DNA from: Anisus vortex
Lineage: Eukaryota > Mollusca > Gastropoda > Planorbidae
Length of the DNA stretch: 64,000 bases
NCBI GenBank assembly: GCA_949126835.1
Contig: CASBPS010000042.1
Location: forward strand, 992,001 to 1,056,000
Reading direction: 5' to 3'
The position numbers and the translations under genes were made by a program. The notes under the pieces were generated by a model. It was not told the DNA's origin and ran no database searches. It was given only the letters and a program-made list of their open reading frames with translations. This document shows positions 44,873 to 56,569 of the stretch, in pieces (the stretch's first letter is position 1; each line of letters starts with the position of its first letter).

Positions 44873-45059
44873 GGGTATGTAATAAATAATATTTATTTTC
44901 TGTTTGTTAATTTTGCCTTTTGAATGCGAAGCCAAACAGACTCCTAAGCAGATTTAAACTTAACATAAACATAAATTGAATCGAATTATTCCTTCCACAT
45001 ATAATGTTAGACTGATCTATCTGGTTTGTGGCTATGTTTGCAAACAAGAAATAGTACTG

Positions 45060-45620
45060 TTATAAGTTACATGCGCTCCTTCTTTACTGAAGATGATTGC
45101 GTCCTCCCTTTCCTTTGTTTGAGTCTAGTCTTCTAATTCAATAAGCATAGTGTTTTAAATGATTTTAAGTTACAAGTTTTCATGGTTTGTTCAGATAACT
45201 GATAATTTGTCAGGTGCCAATCGGGAAGAAAGAGTACTGATATGCTTTTTTTTCTGCCATATTTGATACGAAAGTGTTATTATAGTTCTGTTAATCTGAA
45301 CATTGTAATATATTGTTGATATGTAGCTTGTGGAATGAAATAAAATGTATTCCCTTACATCTTTTCATACTCGCCGAACAACCAGTAACGCAATACACAT
45401 ACATGGTTTGAACTGATAGGACCGGAAATGTTGGCACACTATCAATGTTTTGATTCACAATGCATCTTGATATTTTTCAATAAAAACGTACACAGCTATG
45501 TATGGAAATGTCATGTTACAATTAATCGGACTCTTAACGGCGTAATTCCAGCAGTGGGTGGGGGAAGGGAGGCGGTGAGCATACTTTTGTTAATCGAGGG
45601 CGGTAAACAGGATTGGAAGG
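45060..45620 (-). pseudogene. Decayed LINE 3' end (shared module)
   Basis: CGCTCCTTCTTTACTGAAGA (45071), AGGTGCCAATCGGGAAGAAA and GAGTACTGATATGC match the modules at 15270 and 60360. Translation on the minus strand is broken. Confidence 0.6.
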
Positions 45621-45689
45621 CGGTCAGGAAAGTTTACATTAGTAATCTATGACAAGTAAACATTGTTAAGTGACTTTTTTTTCCATAAC

Positions 45690-46075
45690 TAAAGCCTTTG
45701 TAATGAGGCTGTTCAAAAAATTTAGATAGAATTAAAGATGATATACAATTAAATGAAGTAAATGCGTACCAATGAAAACATCCTAGTAGTAAAAAAAGTG
45801 TTTTAAAAATGTCATTTACAATTAAAAAACATTAAGTATTTATATTACTGTTTTATTTATTTTTTCTTCATTTGAAAATTGGTATAAGTTTAGACATTTT
45901 TGTATTAGTTTTGAATTTAAATTTTGTAGTAAAAAGAGTCATTAACTATTAATAAAGCCTTACGTCATAAAAAGGCATATTACCTCCCTTGATTATATTT
46001 TGAGTTGACTCCAGATGTCTAAATATAGATTCAATTATCTTCAAAAGGAATTATTGCTTTTTTTTTACTTACTTA
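45690..46075 (+). repeat. Right inverted arm, copy 5
   Basis: AATGAGGCTGTTCAAAAAAT (about 45702), GTAAATGCGTACCAATGAAA (45758), CTCCAGATGTCTAAATATAG. No matching left arm is visible; it may have been displaced by the 27-40 kb array. Confidence 0.75.
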
Positions 46076-46079
46076 CTTT

Positions 46080-46345
46080 AGTCTTTATTGCTCCAAACTG
46101 CTTACTATTAAACATTACCTCCACCATCACCTTAGATTTTCCCGTATGCTGTTAACAGTTTCAGTCAAACCTCGGTTTGCTTTTACTTCTGTTTGACTTC
46201 TGTGCCTAGTCCTGTTCAGACCAACTCGAGAATCCCCGTTGTTCCGTTGGCACTCTTGTAGTAATCCTCCATGCATTAAGCCATGCATTGACTGTATGAA
46301 CATGTTCTTTCTACAAGTTCAAGCGTCCATAAGATACCCACACAA
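46080..46345 (+). repeat. Dispersed repeat module
   Basis: GTCTTTATTGCTCC and CCGTATGCTGTTAACAG. Also at 5870 and 25195. Confidence 0.7.
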
Positions 46346-46504
46346 ATGTAAATTTCCTACTAGAATAACACCAATACCTATGAATAGCTAGGTCAAAAGC
46401 CGGTAATGAAAAGAAATGCTTGAGAAACATACTTTGAATATCCTACCTAGAACACATGACTAATGAGTAATGTCTGGGACAGAATATCCTCAATAGTGGG
46501 CTTT

Positions 46505-46640
46505 CAAAGAACAATTAGGGAAACAATCATGCCGAGCAAGCTGACATTTTTCTGTCATATGTTGCGGCATAATAATCTGCCAAAAACATTCCTCTAAAAT
46601 ATTGTAGAAGAATGACTTCAGAGAGACTGACAGTTGAAAC
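46505..46640 (+). pseudogene. LINE reverse-transcriptase tail fragment
   Basis: Reads KLTFFCHMLRHNNLPKTF, the degenerate form of the W-F-G-H-V-x-R-x-x-x-L signature also seen at 25435. Confidence 0.5.
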
Positions 46641-47159
46641 ATAGGCGAAAATTAAAAAATAAAAGATGACTGCTGAGGTGTCCCTTTGCCGCCCCCACCC
46701 CAAAGACCACAACGGTAAAAGGTATGATGATGGTTGTTAGTGCTTATAATTATTTGTTATTATTGGTAGCGTGGTAATTTGTATAAGCAACTTAACATTT
46801 TATTTAGATCCAACTGAATGTATTTTATTCAGCATATCAAACGTAGACTTGAGAAATGATCAAGTGACAATTGTAGTTTCTGCTTACTTCAACTTTATTC
46901 AAAAACGTAAGACACAGAAATATATATATTCTTCCATGAATAAAAAAAGTTAGGAATTGTAGTATGAAATACATTTTTTACGATACTTGTGAATTCCTTA
47001 TAAGTCACTTCCTTTGTTTATTGCCCAAAAGTTGTGGAAATTTGGATCCGATTGCGAATAAGTGAAGTACCAACATTTTACGTATAGTAAAATATTATTC
47101 AAAATACATAAAGTCTCCAAGCCTAATAAACACGAGTCATCATTGTTATAAAAATTGTT

Positions 47160-48250
47160 TTTTACCATAAAGTAATAAACCGACTTCCATTATTAATAAA
47201 AGAATGATATATGTCACCTAGGGCGAACTTTATCTTCTACATCATTGTCTACATCGAAATGATTACTGTTTAGAATAAAACCAAATTAGTTTAACCCCGG
47301 TGATGGGCGCTACAACTCGGAACCTTGCTTAAACTTTAGACATATACAAAGAAAACATTAAATCAGGTTCAAATAGGAATTTAAGAGAAAAAAAACAACA
47401 CAGAAACAGAAAAAAATTAAAAAAACATACCAGAATTTTAGATTTTGAATTTTAATTATTCGAGTATTCTCCATCTAAACAATATCGACTTGATTCTCAA
47501 ATTCGTCCAAGTAGGAAAAGTAAAATTAAATGTTCATTTATTTCATTAAGTTTTCTTTGTGTTTATGCTAATATCGAGCTATGTTTACCTTTTTTTTTAA
47601 TACCCATGAAATTATTATAATATGATAATAACAAAATAGTTAATACACAGCGAAATTAAAATGTATTTTCTTTATTTCGAATAGGAAATATTCTCTTAGA
47701 GCTACATCATTTCAGAGCAGCGATTCAAATACAGAAAAGTAAATGTGATTGCTTAAAACTGACCATTGTGTTACTTTAAACAAAATAATAATCATGTAGT
47801 CAGTTTAAACAAACTCTTACATTTCATAAAAATTAGTCATAAAATAAATTTGTTAAAATTATAGAATACTTCCTTAACATTGATTAACATGAAAGACGCC
47901 ATTTAAAGACATAAGCTTAGATTTGGTTTCTTACAAGTGACACTTAAAATAAATTATACGTTTTCAAAATTAATGTTATTAATGTTTTGCCTTTTAAAAT
48001 AATTGCATGTTGGTCGTGAATTTAGTAGGCTTACTCGGAACTGCAAAGTAACTGTAGGCTTACCCCGAACTGCCAAGTAACTACTACAGCATCCTACGCA
48101 ACTTTAAAGACTGAGAAAAAATACAAGGAATAAAACTGAAACAAAACGTTCACATCTAATAGACTAGAGTTGCCGTTCTTTTAATATTTAATTTCACCAT
48201 TTGAAAGCAAAGCGTGCACAATTTTTTTTTTCAAATTCACAAAACGTAAA
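47160..48250 (+). repeat. Dispersed repeat modules
   Basis: 47160-47480 matches 9405-9760 and 40140-40345. 47930-48250 (ACAAGTGACACTTAAAATAA; a duplicated ACTCGGAACTGC / CCCCGAACTGCC) matches 20046-20400. Confidence 0.7.
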
Positions 48251-48559
48251 AATACATAATGTGATGTAAATTGAAATGTTTAAACATTAAATGCCATAAT
48301 TATAACATGAGAAGAAAAACGTTGCAAACTTTCAAATGATATATTGAATCACAATACTAAAATAACATATTTTTAATAATAATTATTTTTTAAATATTGA
48401 TAGTTTCCATTACATTCTGCATTATCAGTTATCAGAGCACTCTTTGCGTAAATTAAAGAGGCAGTTGTATGGGTGAGTAAGGTAAATATCAACTAGATTA
48501 AAGATAGAGGTCTTTAGACGCTTTTTAAAAGACTCTTTTCTAACAGAATCTCTCAGATG

Positions 48560-48620
48560 TTCCATATAGAAGGCGTCACAGATTCAAACGAAAGTGTGTA
48601 GAGATATAAAGTTTTAACAA
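48560..48620 (+). repeat. LINE 3' tail fragment
   Basis: GGCGTCACAGATTCAAACGA and AAGTGTGTAGAGATA match the end of the LINE fragment at 10380-10440. Confidence 0.6.
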
Positions 48621-48789
48621 AGTTATATTATAATATACTTTTTATACTTATATTATAAGGTTTATGTTCTTTTTATTTTTCAAAATACTTTTATAGACCT
48701 CAATGTAGACGTGGTTAGACAATGGTTCGATGTTCTACAGTATTTCTTTAAAAAAAAGTGAGTAAACATGATATAAAAAGAAGTTTACA

Positions 48790-49475
48790 GTGTGCAGTTG
48801 GAGGGCACAATTAAAATGATAAAGTTAAAACTGACTTACAATGAGAACTTTGCATGTAAAGTAATTGTTATATTCTAGTATGACGTCAAACTATGTTTGA
48901 ACAATGATACATTTACTTGCCGTCTCCATTGAAATGTTTTAATATATATTTTACATTAAAAGTAAATCAAAGGGGACATTTTTTTATTATTTATAATAGT
49001 TTCTTTTGTGATTTAGATTTTTTTAAACAATTATACTGAGTTATATACACTAGATAAGAAATACTACAAGGCCTTAGTAAATGACATATAATATACTATT
49101 TTGTAAAAAAAAATTTGTTTTCATAAAATTCCAGCTTCCTTATTATTATTTTTTTACATCTGGCGTTACTTCAATATTTAATCAAGGGAGATAATAAAAC
49201 TTTTTATGTTGTAGGTATGTTCTAGGTAATTGCTAATTGTTAATTATTTAAATTTTGTTTTACATCATAATTTCCATTTAATTTAAGAACGTAGTGTATA
49301 AAAATATTTCAATGACTTCATTTGTAAAAATAAACATAAAATTCTTATTACATTGTAAATATAAAATAGAAACACTTTTTCAGCTACTGTCATTTTTTTT
49401 AATACGCATTTACTTATTTTATTAGAATCAGCTTTTTTAATTGTATACAATTTTTTTACAGTCTGGAGATTGCAA
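48790..49475 (-). repeat. Left inverted arm, copy 6
   Basis: GGGCACAATTAAAATGATAA (about 48805), AACTTTGCATG, AATCAAGGGAGATAATAAAA (about 49180) and TAATACGCATTTACTTATTT (about 49400). Pairs with the right arm at 52375-53340, giving the best-preserved full macro-repeat copy (about 4.5 kb). Confidence 0.75.
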
Positions 49476-50224
49476 GAAACGAATGGAGAACCTAGTGGGC
49501 ATTGTTCCAATCCTTTTTGACTTTTAAAATCTTTACGAATGCCCTGGAATTAGTAATAATAATGGTCAAAAAAGTAATTAACAGGAGTATTTAAAAAATG
49601 AGGCATTGAAAGTTTAATGAATGTTGAATAACACAATCGGTAATTTAAATACAATGAGAGAAATATATAATAATACAAAACAATAAAATGAGTTGTATGC
49701 ATGGATTGAGTCTTTGTTCTTGTATATTTGGATGTCTTGTTTGTGTTATTCTGTTAAAAGACCAATTTAAATGTAAAAAGAAATGTCCACACATAGATGT
49801 GTTTATGTTTTTATAAAGCTTAAATACTGATCTGAAGAAAATGTTTACTGTTATTTATAAATAAGAACAAATAAATTTATAAATTAATCATAATGTATAA
49901 ACAAATATTATTGTAAAGTTTTTGCCTGATGTCAAGCAACTAGTTTTCTATATTTTGATTCGATATTTGTGTGCAATAGCCTTAGTTCCTTATGATTCTA
50001 TATTATCATAACAAATTAATATGTAAAGGGAATTGAAATGATCTTATATAATTGATCAGTGGAATTGAATAATTATATATCAATTTTTTTTAGCACATTG
50101 CAATTACTTTAAACATACTATTTCTTTTTATACATAAGTTCCGATGTACAATGAAATGTACAAAAATGTATTCTTTTCTTTTAAGTGCATATTAATATTA
50201 AACCATGTTAAATTAAATTATTTT

Positions 50225-51270
50225 TAAACATATTAAAATCAAAACAGTCTGAAACGGTGATAATTAACGAGCGATACAAACTTCGCTCACTGCTGAATCA
50301 ATCACATTGGAACTATTTAATTTATAATGACTCGTGTCCGACATCATCAAATCAGTACGATTCATATTTCTTGTAAGTATTATCTGAACTGTGGTTTGAT
50401 AGTAGTTTTTAGCTGTACTTGTGTTATACGTCACTTACTTGATACTACCCAGTTCTGAAGAGTAACTGACACTAGTTGGGGTAAAGTAAAGGCCGCTGGG
50501 TACAATGCTGGCCACACATCCCTTAATATGCCGTGGCTACAATAACTTGTGAACGCTGCTCCAATCGCACTGTGCTAAATTTGGTCTGACGGGTACTTTA
50601 CTTGACATAAATCAGGGCTTTGAATTAATTTTACGTCACAATTACACAGTAGATACAGTAGACAAAGTAGACACATAGACTAAGTCAATTGTAGAACAGT
50701 CAATCAAGTTTTTGTCTCTTAACCGACACAGATAAAGATTACCGTTATTAAGATTAAAGCAAATCTAAATATTGGAATAAAAAAAATAGCAAATGTGTTT
50801 AAACGATTTTCCTTCACCACCCCACCACCCTACTACTGTAGGGAACATATCCTCTCCGCCCCCCTGCGGGGCGATAACGTTCCGTTGTGAACCTTTGATT
50901 GAAATAGAATGAATTGAAGACTTGCAAAGGGGAGGGGGGGGGGCGTTGAAGTAAAAGTAGGCGTTGATAACATATTTAAATTAATTAGGTCACATTTAAT
51001 TATCAATAATTTACAATGTAGATATTAATATATGTTTTTAAATTCCTTTAACAGTAATGTTTAACTAGATAAGTCAACAAATAAAGAAATCTACCGAACT
51101 AGTATTGACCAACATGTCTAGTGAAATATTGTGATGAGAGAAAAATATGTCAACTAAATATGTTACTATATTTAGACTTATTTGACAGAATTAGAAAATG
51201 GGAGGGGGGCGGTATTTTAAACCAATCAAATGCGACTTGCTGCTAGATATCTGCTATCATTGAACACAAC
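50225..51270 (+). repeat. Macro-repeat interior, copy 6
   Basis: AACGAGCGATACAAACTTCG (50268), SINE tail with GTTGGGGTAAAGTAAAGGCC (50475-50494), GGGGCGATAACGTTCCGTTG, a G run (about 50930-50943), then the GGGCGGTATTTTAAACC block. Same order as 42650-43720. Confidence 0.75.
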
Positions 51271-51616
51271 ATATACTACTGTGGATGACAATATGAAAAT
51301 TAACTATGTAGTTTAAGTTTTTCATCTTGAATAAGTGTTCAATTTTTAATAATTTTGTCAAAATCCATATTCAAATTATTAACAAACACAATCAGGACTA
51401 CGAAGGGTCACTGCATTTGAGGGACTGAGAAACGCTGAATTCAAGTATTATTTTTTTCTGTTTGTTAATTTTGCCTTTTGAGTACAAAGCCAAACAGACT
51501 CCTTAGCAGATTTAGGGTGAAACTTAACATACAAATAAATTGAATCTCATTATTTCATCCACACCAAATGTTAGACTGATCTATTTCGTTTGTGACCATG
51601 TTCTCTTACAAGAGAT

Positions 51617-51798
51617 CAGTGCCGTTGCAATGTATTTGGGGGCCCGAGGGTCTTGGCTTCTTTAGGGGCCCCTGCAAATTGACATTATGACATGGAAAGA
51701 AACAATTCGAACACTTATTGGGCCCCTTCCCTCTTAAGTAGGGGCCCGGGGGGACTTTCGAATTTGCCCCCCCTCCCCCTCCCCTAGCTACGTCACTG
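51617..51798. mobile_element. 182-bp hAT-type MITE
   Basis: Ends are CAGTGCCGTTGCAATGTATT (51617) and, reverse-complemented from 51798, CAGTGACGTAGCTAGGGGAG. The target duplication CAAGAGAT is perfect (51609-51616 and 51799-51806). The unoccupied site, CTTACAAGAGATAGTT, survives in the paralogous copy at about 60346-60361, so the insertion is private to this copy. The interior is GC-rich with many GGGGCCC stretches and no coding capacity. Confidence 0.9.
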
Positions 51799-51814
51799 CA
51801 AGAGATAGTTGTGT

Positions 51815-52330
51815 TACACACGCTCCTTATTTACTGAAGATGATTGCGTCCTCTCTTTTCCTTGGTTTGAGTCTATTCTTCCAATTCGATTAGCATAGTG
51901 TTTTAAATGATGTTAAGTTACTAGTTTTCCGGGCTCGTTCAGATTACCAATTACATGCCAGGTGCCAAACGCGAAGAAAGAGTTCTGATATGCCTTTTTT
52001 CTGCCTAATTGGATACGAAAATGTTACTATAGTTCTGTTAATCTGAGCATTGTAATATATTGTTGCATCTTTTTTTTACTCGCCGAACAACCAGTAACGA
52101 AGTACACCTACATAGTTTGTCAGTAAATGAACGAATAGGACCGGAAATGTTCGTACATTATCAATTTTATAGGTTCACAATGCATCTTAAGATTTGTGTG
52201 CACAGCTTTGTGTGCAAATTTCATGTTACATTTAATCTGACTCTTAACGGCCTTATGCCGGCAGGGGAGGGGGCGGTGAGCAAATTTGCGTTAATTAAGG
52301 GCAGTTAGTGTGTGCAATGGAGTGGGGGGG
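51815..52330 (-). pseudogene. Decayed LINE 3' end (shared module)
   Basis: CACGCTCCTTATTTACTGAA, CAGGTGCCAAACGCGAAGAA and AACCAGTAACGAAGTACACC match 15270-15720 and 60360-60830. Confidence 0.6.
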
Positions 52331-52374
52331 GGAGGCTAGTAAGATATTTCCTTTCGTCACTGCAGTGTTTATTT

Positions 52375-53340
52375 ACAGACTTAAAGCCTTTATAGTTAGG
52401 CTGTTCAAAAAATGTAGTTATAATATTACCAGGTTGCTATTAAAAAAAGTAAATGCGTACTAATGAAAACATCATAGTAGCTAATAATGTGTTTGGAAAA
52501 TTTCATTAACAATGTAAAGACAAAAAAAAAATTGCCTGCTTTATGTATTTATTTTCTTTCTAAATTTGAGCAGTGCAGTAAACTTTTACATTTCTGTATT
52601 AAATTGAATGTAAATCGTTTAACAAAAAGAATCATTAACAATTAATAAAACCAAACGACATAAAAAGTTTTATTATCTCCCTTAAATTTTGTTTATTGAC
52701 TCAAGATGTGTACATTTATATTCAAGTAGCTTGAAATGTATTATGTCTTTTTGTGTGTAACAAACTATTATATAAATCTATACCCTTAACTAAATATATG
52801 TAGTTATTTTTTTTAACATATACAATTATGTATGTTTGTTGAATGCACTCTTAATCCCAAGAGGAAAAATTTACAATTTTACAAATAACGTTCATTTGTT
52901 CCAACTTGGTTGACTAAGCATGTATAATATCTTAAAGCGTTCCCATAGCAATATTGTGCACAATAAGCATGTAATAAAAACGTTATTTTATTTAATAATA
53001 ATAATAATAATTCGTGTACAGCGCATATTCCGTTGAGGGCAGTTCTATGCGCTGACAACAGTTACTGACAGAGTACAGACAATGAAGAACAGACGAAACA
53101 GACTTGATCCTAGAATATACTAATCTAATGTTTTTAAGATGCAAAGTTCTTATTGTACTTCAGTTTAAAGTTTTACTATCATTCTAATTTCTCCCTCCAT
53201 TTACACCCCGAACATTCTTAGGAGCTTCTCTATCGCCCCTCCCTAATCTATGTTTTAATATAAAGAATTTTTCAACCAAAGCCAGTAAGAATGTGTTTAA
53301 TTATTTATACTTTTTAAAAATATCTCGTTTGTTCACTTTG
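52375..53340 (+). repeat. Right inverted arm, copy 6, with SINE inside
   Basis: TTATAGTTAGGCTGTTCAAA (about 52390), GTAAATGCGTACTAATGAAA (52450), ATTATCTCCCTTAAATTTTG, TTCCAACTTGGTTGACTAAG, then the SINE tail at 52994-53110, then CTCCCTCCATTTACACCCCG. Confidence 0.8.
52994..53110 (-). repeat. SINE 3' part, minus strand
   Basis: An (AAT)n run followed by TTCGTGTACAGCGCATATTC; reverse-complemented this is the common SINE tail ending GCGCTGTACACGAATTATT. The same insertion, at the same place in the arm, occurs at 63523-63596. Confidence 0.65.
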
Positions 53341-54080
53341 ATTTTGTTTAAAGCTATTCTATGTAAAATTATTCTATGAATCAAAATAAACGTAAGAGAA
53401 AGTGAAACAAGATTTTAAAATGGAATGTAAATAAAAATGATATGGTAATATTTTAGTATCTGATTTTTATTTATGTAGGATTCTCTCGTTTAAAATGAGG
53501 AATTTCAATTGCATTTATAACTAATTATTGCTCATCCGTTTTGAACTAGCTAGTTTTGAATGCCCAAGTTAGTACAACCGGCACTTCTTCTTGTCTGACT
53601 TTACATCCATTTGACAAGTTTTCATGATTATGCATGCACGCTGAACCTAAAAGGTCGATACTTTCGAAACTTCTGATCCTATTCGCTCACTTTTGAAGTT
53701 GGATATCTAACTCACTCAGCGTGCCAACAGCCTAAAGATTATTCTGCTCTTGCACTCAATATATTGATTAAAATATATGGATTCTTTTTATGAGAATCTT
53801 ACGCATGCCATGAACAAAATCTCTGGTCTAAACTATTGAGTCAACAAGTGCTTGCCCTAAAATCCCTTAGTAGGCTGTTAGCACTCAAAACTGTTTCGCT
53901 GACTATATATTACATACGCTCCTTCTTTAAAGAATGTTATTGCTCGTCCGTGTCTGAAACTAGTGTATTTATTTATGTTGGTTTCTTGTAAGTAGACGGA
54001 ATTTGGCTTATGTTTTCTAAGAAAGTGTAATATGTACAATGTTTCTAATGCTTCTAATGTTGAGTGTTATTACTTGTATA
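53340..54080. other. Spacer with hAT-MITE scrap
   Basis: TTGGATATCTAACTCACTCA and GCGTGCCAACAGCCTAAAGA (53698-53740) match the hAT-like remnants at 9880 and 18430. No gene. Confidence 0.45.
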
Positions 54081-54084
54081 TCTG

Positions 54085-54800
54085 CCATCTGTCAATCAGG
54101 TTTGTTATTTTTATTTAACTGTTTGTCTTGTTCATGTCAATTACGACATTTTTATTTGTGTGTGGGGTGGAAAGGTCAAAGGTTACTCCGGCTTCACTTG
54201 GTGTGGGTTAGATGGTGTCTGTGGGGAAAGTTGTGAGTAAGTCGACTAACTAACTAATCGTAAAAGCGATACTGACTATAATCTTATTTCTCTTATCGTT
54301 AAAAAATTAACATAATAATACCCTTTATTCTTCCTTTTTTTAATGTGGAGACTCCGTTAGACGAGGACAAAGTCCACAAATCATGCAGTTAGTTTAAACA
54401 AAGTTTTTTGGTTAATAAAAATAAAAGCATAAAATAGATTTGGTGGAAATGTAGACCATCACATTAACTTCGATTCCCCTAAAAAGACATACATTAGATA
54501 ACTTACAAGTGGCACTTATAATAAATTTAAATTTTTAAACTTTATTGTATAAATAAATATAAGATACACATCTTATTTATTTCGTCTCTTTGGTATTTAA
54601 ATGATTGTCTGCTTGTAGTGAGTTTAGTAGGCATACTCCGAACTGCCAAGTATAATTTTAAACTTGTCGCCTTCTTTGTAACTTATTAAGACTAAGAAAA
54701 GGGAGAGAGCTCAAACAAAAAGTTTACGTCTAATAGATAAGAGTTACCGTTCTTTTATTATTATTACTTTTTTTTTCACCATTTAACACTAAAGGGTTCT
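54085..54800 (+). repeat. Dispersed repeat modules
   Basis: Second copy of 19670-20300 in the same order: CTGTTTGTCTTGTTCATG, GGTGGAAAGGTCAAAGG, GACTCCGTTAGACGAG, AGATAACTTACAAGTGGCAC, ACTCCGAACTGCCAAGT. Confidence 0.75.
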
Positions 54801-55139
54801 AAAAATATATTTATTTTATTTTAAAGTTTCATTTGCGATTTTAAAACAAAAATAATAATCAGACGTTAGATGTGTATCATTTAATGTATGATATTAAAAT
54901 TCATAAATATGACATGAGAAGAAAAACTATGCAAATTTGACTAGAAACAATTGAATCTGAATAGACTAAAGTTTTAAAGAAATGACAGAGAATGAAAACC
55001 ATGTAAATACTAAAACTAAAATTTTATTAATAAACAGTAATGATAACGTAACATGATTAGATAACAACGAGTATATAGACTAAGTTAATGACACATAGAT
55101 TATAGTAAATTGCTTTAAAAAAGTTATTTTGCATTTCCA

Positions 55140-55535
55140 GCTTTAAATCTTAATTTTTAGACATCTGGAACAATTTTTAAAACGTGATCAAGGTAAATAA
55201 TTGGCCTGTTTATGTCGTAGGGCAATATTATTTGTTAATTATTAGCTTTTCTTTATAATTTGCTGTTAAAATAATTTAATAATGTATATAATTCCATTGC
55301 TACTCAAATAAGCTAAAAATATTTCAAATATTAAAAATATTAAAATATTAAAAATAATTAACCAACTATTAATTAATATAATTACATTGTAAATATAAAT
55401 ATTACACATCTTTTTTGCTGCTTAATTGTTTTAATTAGTATGCTTTTACGTCTTTTAATAGCTAGAGTCATTCACTTTGTAAGACATTTTTAGAACACCC
55501 TAATAGTTAAGGCTTGAATATTGTAAAGATAAGAT
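55140..55535 (-). repeat. Left inverted arm, copy 7
   Basis: AGACATCTGGAACAATTTTT, GTGATCAAGGTAAATAATTG (about 55184), ATGTCGTAGGGCAATATTAT, then ATAGTTAAGGCTTGAATATT (about 55501). Interrupted at about 55535 by retroelement sequence. Confidence 0.75.
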
Positions 55536-55875
55536 TAGGAGACCTACAAATATCAGCTAGAAACGCCCAAACTGAAACTACCAGTATCACACTACACCTG
55601 TTGACAGCAAATATAAAAAGTAGATTCGTAGAAAAGAATGTTAAAGACTTTGTTGATCCCGAGGCGGAGGTCAAAGTGGAACGACCACCAGGGCCTGCTG
55701 ACAAGTGGACATGACAAGTAAAAATCAGAAAAGATACAGACATTCCACTTTATTTGTCACTGGAGTATGAAGGTGACCATCGGATGTACAGAGTCTTAGT
55801 TACAGTGCCAGACAGGCGTCAGCGATGCTATCGTTGCCAGGATGATACACACTAGTTAAACCAATGTCCCTAAAG
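55535..55875 (+). pseudogene. Zinc-knuckle (gag/ORF1-like) fragment
   Basis: A + frame reads VKDFVDPEAEVKVERPPGPA, then after a TGA (55712-55714) DIPLYLSLEYEGDHRMYRVL, then VTVPDRRQRCYRCQDDTH, a stop in place of an expected tryptophan, and LNQCP. C-x2-C-x4-H-x4-C is a CCHC zinc knuckle as in LINE ORF1 or gag proteins, and the preceding VTVPxRR turn is common in mollusc ZCCHC3-like proteins of retroelement origin. Three stops make it non-functional. It directly abuts a left arm, so it is a private insertion. It might be ORF1 of the LINE at 56570-58190, but that lies on the opposite strand. Confidence 0.6.
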
Positions 55876-55879
55876 AAGG

Positions 55880-56565
55880 ACCTATGCGACGGCAAAATGC
55901 ACTTTTTATACTCCTAAAGACTAAAACCTTTATGGTACTTTTCTTGCTTTCTGCTTCACAAATTCTCTTTTGAGTTTAACTGTCTTGCTATCTCACTTTC
56001 AAAAGAAACTGTCGCCAAACCCGCAAGTCTCTGTTGACACATTGGTTTTAATTAGCTTCAGTTTAAAAAAAAATAAAAAAAATGCGTTCACCACGGGCTA
56101 CGAAATGTGGCAACGTAAGCCAAATAGGGAAAGCTACACACATGTTTGGAAATCTTTTTTTCAAGATTCTGTTGATAAATGTAGTTTAGGAAATGATACT
56201 AAATCATGGAGATGATGAGAAATTGCTTTTATTTCAGAACACTTTCGTGCAATATCAGATTCATTTAAAACTTCATCTTTTTCAATTGTTAATGCTTTTT
56301 CCAAGTTTGTGCACCTTAATGTAGTCTAGTCTTTACGGTCAGGAATGTTGTACAAAAATCTAAAGACAACGGGATATTTTATTTAACTGGGAAAATTTTT
56401 CTTTTAAGCATAAGCAGCTGTGTCTAAAGCAACAAAATAAAAGTGGATCTTGAGAAACTTTCTGAGGGGTCACCTGCAATATTTACAGATTCATCTGTTG
56501 ATTCGTAATCATACTAGACTAGAACTCCCATTGGAAGCGGAAGCTGGGAGTATTATTCACTTGTA
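55880..56565. other. Unassigned stretch
   Basis: A + frame at 55970-56215 has fairly even codon use (GYEMWQRKPNRESYTHVWKS) but matches no family I know and is not repeated. Possibly retroelement debris. Confidence 0.3.
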
Positions 56566-56569
56566 GCTC

